From UBA4660 sp034408895 (GTDB lineage Bacteria > Bacteroidota > Bacteroidia > Flavobacteriales_D > Sanyastnellaceae), in assembly GCA_034408895.1 (NCBI GenBank), contig JAWXCI010000030.1, forward strand, positions 62,001 to 126,000: DNA of 64,000 nucleotides, read 5' to 3'. Made by a program: the position numbers and the translations under genes. Below the pieces are notes generated by a model. That model saw only the letters and a program-made list of their open reading frames with translations. It was not told the origin of the DNA and ran no database searches. Positions 1 to 6,512 of the stretch are shown here, in pieces; the stretch's first letter is position 1; every line of letters begins with the position of its first letter.

Positions 1-254
1 TTGCCTTTGATGGTATTGACAAGAAATTTATGGGTAACATTTCAAACCCCTCGTACGTCAACTTGTGTAAGCTCGGACTTGAATATTCCGATGCTGTGAT
101 CCTCGGCTCTGAAAACGTAAACAGCAAAGTGGAACAATATGCAAGTCAACTTGATGTTCCACTCCTTCGCCAATATGAAGAAGAAGACTACCTCACTGCA
201 GTTGATGAATTTTATGATTATGCTGTGCTGGGAAAGTCCGTGCTCGTTGATTAA
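1..254 (+). CDS. Glycogen/starch synthase, C-terminal end (partial)
   Basis: The open frame runs in from the left edge (first whole codon at position 3) and stops at 252-254, so only about 83 C-terminal residues are visible. They include DGIDKKFMGNISNPSYVNLC and SDAVILGSENV, which resemble the end of the short Bacteroidota glycogen synthase family (about 270 residues, a GT5-like N-terminal half only). The next gene encodes a DUF4270 protein and then glmS, the usual Bacteroidota order, which supports the call. The expected role is cytoplasmic ADP-glucose-dependent glucan synthesis. No catalytic residue can be checked because the N-terminus lies outside the window. Confidence 0.72.
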   Translation, partial: AFDGIDKKFMGNISNPSYVNLCKLGLEYSDAVILGSENVNSKVEQYASQLDVPLLRQYEEEDYLTAVDEFYDYAVLGKSVLVD

Positions 255-270
255 AAATTTCCAACATACT

Positions 271-1590
271 ATGCATTTGAAAAACAGCCTCAACGCCATG
301 AGGCTTTTTTCCTTTTTAGCAGTTGTCGTTTTTGCCGTGGCATGCAAGCGCCCCGAAACGGACCTCGGTCTGGAGCTGCAACCGGAGGGCGATTTGCTCA
401 ATGCTTATTACACCGACACCACCACGTTGTGGGTGAGCACTGTTCGTGAAGACACCTTGCGCACTGATGAACTATCTACCCAGATGCTCGGCAATTATGC
501 CGATGATATTTTCGGCCAAACGCTTGCTGGCATCTATACCCAGATAAGGCTTTCAGGAAGCAGTGTGGAATTTCCGGAATTTTATGAAGTGGACTCAGTA
601 ATCTTATCTCTCGCGTATTCCGGAAGGGCTTATGGAAAACTTTTTCCACAATACTTTGAAGTGTACGAAATGACCGAGGACATCTATCTCGATTCCACAT
701 ATTACTCCGATCACGCCCCGGCCATCAACAACACAGTAAATCTTGTGGAGCCAGGTTTCGAAATAAATGAACTCAACCTGTTTGATTTCCTGCCATCAGG
801 TGATGATTCATTGGTCCCGCAACTTCAATTGAGGTTGAAAAATTCGCTGGCCCAAAAGTTTTTCGATACCGATGCCGCCAACCTTGCTGACAACGAATTC
901 TTTCTCCAATTCTTTAAAGGACTTCACATCCGGTCGGCATCGGCCAATGGAGCAGTGGTGAATTTTGACCTCACACAATCTGCATCGAAGTTGACGGTCT
1001 ACTATCGCGACACAGTGGAATTGGACACTACCAGTTATTCTTTTGTGATGGGTGATCTTGCAGCAAGATTTACTAATATCCAGCATTCTTATGTCGGTTC
1101 GGAACTGGCAGGACTCACTCCCGAAAATCCACTGGATGGCTCCATTTCCAGTTATGTGCAGGCAGGAGCATCTGCAAAGACAAAAATTGAATTGCCTTTT
1201 CTTGACCAATACAATGTATTGGAAGGAAGGACCATCAATAAAGCTGAACTTATTGTACCTGTTGAAGACAATTACAATTCGCGCCTTCCCGTCCCATCAC
1301 AACTTTTTGTTCTGGGAAAGAATGATGAAGATGAAAACATAATATTGCCTGATCAGGTTACAGCCAGTCACGACATTGATGGAATTTACATGGCCGATAC
1401 ATTGGAATATCGTTTCAACATCACCCGTTGGGTGCAACAGGTATTGAATGGCGAAATCAGCAACAATGGCCTGCAACTGGTATCGAACAGTGCAGGGGTT
1501 TCTATTAACCGTGTGGAGTTGCATGGTCCTGATTTCAACCCAGCACTCCCGGAGGACAATATGAGGCTCCTGATTACACTCTCTAACTAA
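271..1590 (+). CDS. DUF4270 family lipoprotein
   Basis: A 439-residue protein whose start (271, or 298 at the second Met) is followed by a hydrophobic stretch ending in FAVAC, a lipobox-like site, so it is probably a lipoprotein. The frame is open from 139, but a start there would overlap the preceding synthase and give no signal peptide. The body is rich in beta-strand-like segments with motifs typical of DUF4270, such as LGNYADDIFGQT near the N-terminus and YRFNITRWVQQVLNG near the end. It lies 16 bp after the glycogen synthase and is probably co-transcribed. DUF4270 has no established biochemical role; the surface or periplasmic location is inferred from the signal peptide. A MITE-like inverted repeat begins at its stop codon. 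Confidence 0.85.
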   Translation: MHLKNSLNAMRLFSFLAVVVFAVACKRPETDLGLELQPEGDLLNAYYTDTTTLWVSTVREDTLRTDELSTQMLGNYADDIFGQTLAGIYTQIRLSGSSVEFPEFYEVDSVILSLAYSGRAYGKLFPQYFEVYEMTEDIYLDSTYYSDHAPAINNTVNLVEPGFEINELNLFDFLPSGDDSLVPQLQLRLKNSLAQKFFDTDAANLADNEFFLQFFKGLHIRSASANGAVVNFDLTQSASKLTVYYRDTVELDTTSYSFVMGDLAARFTNIQHSYVGSELAGLTPENPLDGSISSYVQAGASAKTKIELPFLDQYNVLEGRTINKAELIVPVEDNYNSRLPVPSQLFVLGKNDEDENIILPDQVTASHDIDGIYMADTLEYRFNITRWVQQVLNGEISNNGLQLVSNSAGVSINRVELHGPDFNPALPEDNMRLLITLSN

Positions 1591-1755
1591 GAGACTGTTT
1601 AAGATTTCATGAACGAGATATTGTAATAAATGCATTTTTTGGTCAGGCGAGGCGAAATTTTCTTCAGATACTGCTTCCTATCTGGAAAAATTTCAACGAA
1701 GTGTGACCGGAAAGGTCATATAACAAGCCGTCTGATGAAATTTTAAACAGGCTCT
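1590..1755. repeat. MITE-like element with terminal inverted repeats
   Basis: The ends of this 166-bp stretch are inverted repeats of about 21 bp with two mismatches: the left end (1590-1610) reads AGAGACTGTTTAAGATTTCA and the right end, reverse-complemented (1755-1735), AGAGCCTGTTTAAAATTTCA. The interior is also self-complementary: GGTCA...CGAAATTTT pairs with AAAATTTC...TGACC, and the centre is a short hairpin CAGATA-CTGCTTCC-TATCTG. The whole unit could fold into one long hairpin. It begins in the stop codon of the DUF4270 gene and carries no ORF. This is the form of a non-autonomous mobile element (MITE) or large REP-like unit. No target-site duplication was recognised. Confidence 0.7.
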
Positions 1756-1801
1756 ATCATCGAACTGATACAATTTTGTAGTCTAAAATAAATTACAGCT
1801 C

Positions 1802-3646
1802 ATGTGTGGAATTGTTGGTTATCTGGGAAATGAACAGGCCTATCCCATCCTTATCAAAGGATTAAAACGTCTGGAATACCGTGGCTACGACAGTGCGGGT
1901 GTTGCACTTATTGACAAGACCCGCTTCAACCTGCACAAATGCAAAGGCAAGGTTCAGGATCTGGAGGATTTGATGATAGGCAAAAACAGCGAGGGCACTA
2001 TTGGCATAGGACACACGCGCTGGGCATCACACGGTGTGCCCAATGACATTAATGCCCATCCTCATCTTTCAGGCGATTCCAATCTTGCCCTTATCCACAA
2101 CGGCATCATAGAAAACTATGCTGCGCTAAAGGAAGAACTCCTGAATCGAGGACACTCATTCATAAGTGAAACGGATACTGAAGTGCTCACACATTTTATA
2201 GAAGATGTAAAACAAAAAACCGGTGTTGATCTATTTGAGGCGGTGCGCATTGCCCTTACCGAAGTCGTAGGTGCTTACGCAATAGTGATTATTGATAAAA
2301 GAAATCCCAACCAGATGATCGTTGCAAAAAAAAGTTCGCCTTTGGTTATTGGCATTGGGAGTAACGGTGATTTCTACGTGGCCTCTGATGCTACACCAAT
2401 TATCGAGTACACCAAAAACGTTGTGTATCTCGAAGATGAAGAAGTGGCGCTGATGGACCGGTCGGGTGAATTGAAAATTGTTACCGTCCAGAACCAACAA
2501 AAAACTCCTTATATACAGGCACTCGAACTACAACTTGAAGCCATTGAAAAGGGTGGTTATGATTCTTTCATGTTGAAAGAAATTCATGAACAGCCGCGTT
2601 CCATCATGGATTCCATTCGTGGTAGGCTAAACCTCCAGGCCGGTTTTATCAAGATGAGCGGCATTGATGAGCACGAAGAGAAATGGGTGAAGGCAAGAAG
2701 AATACTTATTGTGGCCTGCGGCACCTCATGGCATGCAGGGCTGGTGGCGGAATACCTCTTCGAGGAATTTGCCCGCGTTCCGGTGGAAGTGGAATACGCA
2801 TCGGAGTTCCGATATCGCAACCCCGTTATTGAGGAAGGAGATATCGTGATAGCCATTTCACAATCGGGCGAAACGGCTGACACACTTGCGGCCATCCAAC
2901 TGGCAAAAGAACAGGGAGCATTCATATTCGGTGTGTGCAATGTGGTGGGTTCAACCATTTCGCGCGCTACACATTCAGGTGCCTACACACATGCAGGACC
3001 TGAAATTGGAGTAGCGTCCACCAAAGCATTTACAGCACAGGTAACAGTGCTTTATCAACTTGCACTTGCAGTGGCGGATAAACGCGGCAAAATCACCAAA
3101 GAAAGGCTTCACCGCCTGATGACTGAATTGTATTCCATACCCGACCGCGTGGAGGAAGTGCTAAAGACCAATGCTATTGTAGAGACGATTGCCGAGATTT
3201 ACAAGGACAGCCGCAATGCACTTTATCTGGGCCGCGGGTATAGTTTTCCTGTTGCATTGGAAGGCGCACTGAAGTTGAAAGAAATTTCTTACATCCATGC
3301 GGAAGGTTATCCGGCAGCAGAAATGAAACACGGCCCCATTGCATTGATTGATGAAGAGATGCCGGTGTTTGTGATTGCCACACAAGGCCATTCTTATGAA
3401 AAAGTAGTGAGCAATATCCAGGAGGTGCGTGCACGCAAAGGAAAAATAATAGCAATAGTAACAGCGGGCGATAAAACCGTGCGAGGACTTGCCGACCATG
3501 TCATTGAAATTCCTAAAACGGACGACAGCCTTGTCCCCATCATTTCTGTTATTCCCTTTCAGCTCCTTGCATACCACATTGCCGTGATGCGCGGCTGCAA
3601 TGTGGATCAGCCACGTAACCTTGCAAAGAGTGTTACCGTTGAATGA
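1802..3646 (+). CDS. glmS: Glutamine--fructose-6-phosphate aminotransferase (isomerizing)
   Basis: This 614-residue protein matches the usual GlmS length. It starts MCGIVGYLG, in which Cys2 becomes the N-terminal nucleophile of the class II glutamine amidotransferase domain; RGYDSAG, GIGHTRWASHG and HNGIIENY follow in order. The C-terminal half has two SIS domains, with ACGTSWHAG and ISQSGETADT, then LGRGYSFPVALEGALKLKEISYIHAEGYPA, and it ends in NLAKSVTVE, the conserved family C-terminus. It converts fructose-6-phosphate and glutamine to glucosamine-6-phosphate, the first step toward UDP-GlcNAc. It lies about 45 bp after a MITE-like repeat. A near-consensus -7 box (CAATTTTG) lies about 30 bp upstream, so it may have its own promoter. 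Confidence 0.98.
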   Translation: MCGIVGYLGNEQAYPILIKGLKRLEYRGYDSAGVALIDKTRFNLHKCKGKVQDLEDLMIGKNSEGTIGIGHTRWASHGVPNDINAHPHLSGDSNLALIHNGIIENYAALKEELLNRGHSFISETDTEVLTHFIEDVKQKTGVDLFEAVRIALTEVVGAYAIVIIDKRNPNQMIVAKKSSPLVIGIGSNGDFYVASDATPIIEYTKNVVYLEDEEVALMDRSGELKIVTVQNQQKTPYIQALELQLEAIEKGGYDSFMLKEIHEQPRSIMDSIRGRLNLQAGFIKMSGIDEHEEKWVKARRILIVACGTSWHAGLVAEYLFEEFARVPVEVEYASEFRYRNPVIEEGDIVIAISQSGETADTLAAIQLAKEQGAFIFGVCNVVGSTISRATHSGAYTHAGPEIGVASTKAFTAQVTVLYQLALAVADKRGKITKERLHRLMTELYSIPDRVEEVLKTNAIVETIAEIYKDSRNALYLGRGYSFPVALEGALKLKEISYIHAEGYPAAEMKHGPIALIDEEMPVFVIATQGHSYEKVVSNIQEVRARKGKIIAIVTAGDKTVRGLADHVIEIPKTDDSLVPIISVIPFQLLAYHIAVMRGCNVDQPRNLAKSVTVE

Positions 3647-3761
3647 CCCCATTTGAAATCATGCTATTAACAACAGATGTTGGAAAATCATTGTCCATTT
3701 ATTTTTTAACCCGCGCAAAACATTGAACCTTGCGCTCTCATAACCCAAAAAAAAATCAATT

Positions 3762-4511
3762 ATGAAAAAATCAATTCTTTTAATTGCAATCGCTCTTTTG
3801 ATGAGTTTTGACTACGCTACTGCACAAAAGCAAGTGGGCGGTGACAAAAACTTTGAACTCGAATTTACTCCATTGGGAAACACCCCCGTTGGAATTTCGA
3901 AACTTCGTTTTCGTTCCTTTAATGGTGATGGCACCGGTGCCATCCGTGTCGGCCTTTGGGTAGGAGGCACTTCCGTGGAAACCGTTACTGCCCAACCAGG
4001 CACAAGTGGTGACCCACTTGATGCTGATTCACCAGAGTTGTTAACGACCAACAAAACTTTCGCATTCGAAATTTGCCCCGGATACGAAATGCACTTTGAT
4101 GGAACCGACCGCCTCTCGCCTTATGTAGGTGCCCAGATTGTGTTTGGAACGACCAGCGACTCTGAAGAAATTGAAATCTTCAGCAGAACCAGCTTCAGCG
4201 ATGATGAAGAACAGGGAGTTTGGACAACCACCTCGACTGACGGAACTTCTAGCATTGGTTTTAGCCTATTGGCAGGTTTTGACTACTACATCCATGACAA
4301 CATATACCTCGGTGCAGAAATGTACTTCGGATATAAAGGAACCAAGATTAAAGATGGTCAGATGGAAGCTTCAAACCTGGATGCTTACAGGCTTTATTAT
4401 GGAATTCCAGAGGATGATGAAGTTGCTTTTGATCCTTTTATCAATGGAAGAAGCAGCATGTGGGGACCCATGGCACAAGGGACTATCCGTGTCGGTGTTC
4501 TAATCAACTAA
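3762..4511 (+). CDS. Outer-membrane beta-barrel protein, unknown role
   Basis: The 249-residue protein begins MKKSILLIAIALLMSFDYATAQ, a clear Sec signal peptide with cleavage after a TAQ-like site. The mature part has alternating strands and turns (NFELEFTPLG, KLRFRSFNGDGTGAIRVGLWVGG, FEICPGYEMHFDG, GFSLLAGFDYYIHDNIYLGAEMYFGYKG), ending TIRVGVLIN, as in small porin-like OMPs of Bacteroidota. It stands alone: 115 bp follow glmS and a strong hairpin terminator follows the stop. No specific ligand can be proposed. The family assignment rests on architecture only. Confidence 0.7.
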   Translation: MKKSILLIAIALLMSFDYATAQKQVGGDKNFELEFTPLGNTPVGISKLRFRSFNGDGTGAIRVGLWVGGTSVETVTAQPGTSGDPLDADSPELLTTNKTFAFEICPGYEMHFDGTDRLSPYVGAQIVFGTTSDSEEIEIFSRTSFSDDEEQGVWTTTSTDGTSSIGFSLLAGFDYYIHDNIYLGAEMYFGYKGTKIKDGQMEASNLDAYRLYYGIPEDDEVAFDPFINGRSSMWGPMAQGTIRVGVLIN

Positions 4512-4544
4512 GAAATTTCCACTCACAGGACAATGAGTGAAAGG

Positions 4545-4576
4545 CCCTCCACGCAATAGTGTGGAGGGTTTTTCTT
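4545..4576. terminator. Hairpin terminator between convergent genes
   Basis: CCCTCCAC (4545-4552) and GTGGAGGG (4561-4568) form a perfect 8-bp stem with an 8-nt loop, followed by TTTTTCTTTTTC. It lies between the plus-strand OMP gene ending at 4511 and the minus-strand EamA gene ending at 4579, so it serves the OMP gene directly and might act from both sides. Confidence 0.88.
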
Positions 4577-4578
4577 TT

Positions 4579-5508
4579 TCAATCCTTTCCCGTAACTGTT
4601 CCAAACTTTCTCTTAAGCCACACTTCCAAAAAAAGTGTGCAGAGAATGATGAGCGTCCCGAGGTAGAACTGAGTGCTCATGTATTCACTTTCGCCATAGA
4701 TAAGAAGCGCGAGGGCAATGGTGTAAACTGGTTCGAGGTTCACTGCCAGAGCACAGGTAAATGGCGACAATACTTTCATTACCTCAATGGCTGCCACGAA
4801 TGCAAAGGCTGTACATACCACTCCAAGCAACAGCAACATCAATAAATCTCTAAGGGAGGGAGTGAGTAGTTCGTGGTTCAATTCCCCTGTGAAGAATAGG
4901 AAAATGCTTACACTCAAGAGTGCAGTAGCCATTTCCCAGAATGCAATTTTCGCGGGTTCGTGTTTTTTGACAAGCTGTGAATTGAAACTCGAAAAAATTG
5001 CCGCAAGCAATGCAGCAATAAGCGCGAGAACAATTCCATAAGTGTACTTGGGTTCAAATTTGAAAATGAGGCCAAGGCCAAAAACGACAATTACGCCTAA
5101 AAGCAATTCATGCCAAAGAAATTTCTCGCGCCTGATGATGGGAGAAACAAAAGCCATAAAAAATGAGATGGTGCTGATCACAGCAAGAGCCACCGAAACG
5201 TTTGAAACTTTAATGGCCATGAAGAAGCAAATCCAGTGTGCGGCTGTAAGCAAACCTACACCAGCGAATTGGAGAAATTCTTTCCCTTCAATCCGAAGAG
5301 ATTTTTTCACCACCAACGCAAATACTAAAAGCGAAACTGCCGCAATTAATACCCGCCACCAAACCAGTTGTGATGATGGAAAAGAAATTTCTTTTCCAAG
5401 AATTCCGGTAAATCCCCAGATGAACACGATGAAGTGGAGAAGAACTAAGGACCGAGTAATGGAGACCGGAGAGTGAGGACTGGAAAACAAGAACAACTTC
5501 TTATTCAT
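4579..5508 (-). CDS. EamA/DMT-family transporter
   Basis: A 309-residue, strongly hydrophobic protein with about ten predicted membrane helices in two repeats, as in EamA (drug/metabolite transporter) proteins. Recognisable stretches are LHFIVFIWGFTGILGKEISFPSSQLVWWRVLIAA in repeat one and LLLLGVVCTAFAFVAAIEVMKVLSPFTCALAVNLEPVYTIALALLIYGE in repeat two. The substrate is unknown. The first 20 or so residues (SSPHSPVSITRSLVL) are coded by DNA with a low-complexity repeat also seen at 5725-5760, so the native N-terminus may have been replaced, or translation may start elsewhere. The annotated ATG overlaps the stop of a truncated upstream gene (ATGA). Confidence 0.87.
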   Translation of the reverse strand: MNKKLFLFSSPHSPVSITRSLVLLHFIVFIWGFTGILGKEISFPSSQLVWWRVLIAAVSLLVFALVVKKSLRIEGKEFLQFAGVGLLTAAHWICFFMAIKVSNVSVALAVISTISFFMAFVSPIIRREKFLWHELLLGVIVVFGLGLIFKFEPKYTYGIVLALIAALLAAIFSSFNSQLVKKHEPAKIAFWEMATALLSVSIFLFFTGELNHELLTPSLRDLLMLLLLGVVCTAFAFVAAIEVMKVLSPFTCALAVNLEPVYTIALALLIYGESEYMSTQFYLGTLIILCTLFLEVWLKRKFGTVTGKD

Positions 5509-5678
5509 TCGGCTTCAAATTGTTTTGAAGACCGATGATCAGATTCATTGGCTGATATCAAATTGTAAATCTCCCTGGTCGGAAGAGTTGCTATGAAGAC
5601 ATAAATTTTTTCACCCCATGCCATGGTACGTTGCCAAAGGATCAATTTTTCAAATTTGAATTTACACTTGTCTTCCAT
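5505..5678 (-). pseudogene. Truncated four-helix-bundle (S23-type) protein
   Basis: From the ATG at 5678 the frame encodes 57 residues. KFKFEKLILWQRTMAWGEKIYVFIATLPTREIYNL resembles the first two helices of the roughly 120-residue four-helix-bundle family (often called 23S rRNA intervening-sequence protein). After the NL position the family continues TSQxRRAAxSIPxNIAEG; here it becomes ISANESDHRSSKQFEAE and stops. Helices three and four are missing, so the copy is almost certainly non-functional. The frame also extends upstream to 5786 through low-complexity repeat DNA and the end of the DUF502 gene, which is unlikely to be native. The stop overlaps the EamA start. Confidence 0.6.
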
Positions 5679-5748
5679 AGTCGTGAATTTTTTGTGATTT
5701 TGTTTCTCTGCTGCACCATCATTGGTCTTCGGACTTCCGTCTGCGGTC

Positions 5749-6381
5749 TTATCTCTTTTCACTATCCACATCAATCTCCACCACACCTGCGCTCATCGTG
5801 TACTTCATCACATCCACTGCATTGCGTTCTATGCGTTTTATATTCTTTACCGGCACCAGCATAAGGTGGCCGCTCAATGAAAAACTCATTGGGAAATACA
5901 CCGCCACTTTTCCGGGAATGTCTCCCAATTCGCTCAAGTCGGTATCGGTTACAAAGCCAATCATCTCCATATCCATTTGCTCGCTCACTTTTACAAGCAC
6001 CGGCTGGTTGAAACGTTTCTTACTCCCCACAAAAGCAGAAAGAATATCCGATATGGTTCTGTAAACATTGTTGATTCCGGGCACACGCTCTATGAGGCTT
6101 CCGAACCAAAGCCGGATGCGGTCGTTGATGAAGAGGCTTCCAAGATAACCCATCACAAACAGGATAACCACCAGTGTGAGGATGCCCCATCCGCTGAATT
6201 TTCTTCCACCGGCATCGTCAATCACCTTCAACTCTTCCGATGAGGTGAACAGCCGCGGAACAATACCATCCAGCCACGACAGGAGTTCATACATAATGTA
6301 AGCCGTCCCGAATACAGGCAGCATTATCACCAGTCCGTTCAATACGTAATTGACGAATATTTTGACGAAACTTTTTCTCAT
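5749..6381 (-). CDS. DUF502 family membrane protein
   Basis: A 210-residue protein with two N-terminal membrane helices (VNYVLNGLVIMLPVFGTAYIMYELL and WGILTLVVILFVMGYLGSLFIND) and a C-terminal soluble half with RVPGINNVYRTISDILSAF and KVAVYFPMSFSLSGHLMLVP. These match the DUF502 family: G(L/I)xxxLPxxxT near the start, PxxxxIYxxxKx in the middle, VFxPTxPxPxSGxxxxVP near the end. The role is unknown; some family members are involved in membrane-protein localisation in plants, but this cannot be transferred. Its start faces the PBP1A gene across about 130 bp that would hold both promoters. Confidence 0.88.
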   Translation of the reverse strand: MRKSFVKIFVNYVLNGLVIMLPVFGTAYIMYELLSWLDGIVPRLFTSSEELKVIDDAGGRKFSGWGILTLVVILFVMGYLGSLFINDRIRLWFGSLIERVPGINNVYRTISDILSAFVGSKKRFNQPVLVKVSEQMDMEMIGFVTDTDLSELGDIPGKVAVYFPMSFSLSGHLMLVPVKNIKRIERNAVDVMKYTMSAGVVEIDVDSEKR

Positions 6382-6512
6382 TTTGATAACGTTTTGCAGG
6401 CGAAGTTAGAGGTGGAATTATCTCACATCCTTGTCCTCATATCTCCAGGCAATGTCAAAATTTTGTTTTGCCACAGCATCATAAATTCGCCTGTCTGTCG
6501 TTCCCAACTATC

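Noticed and set aside
5042..5476. 144-codon plus-strand frame over the EamA gene
   Set aside because: The opposite strand encodes an obvious membrane transporter; this frame has shadow-like composition.
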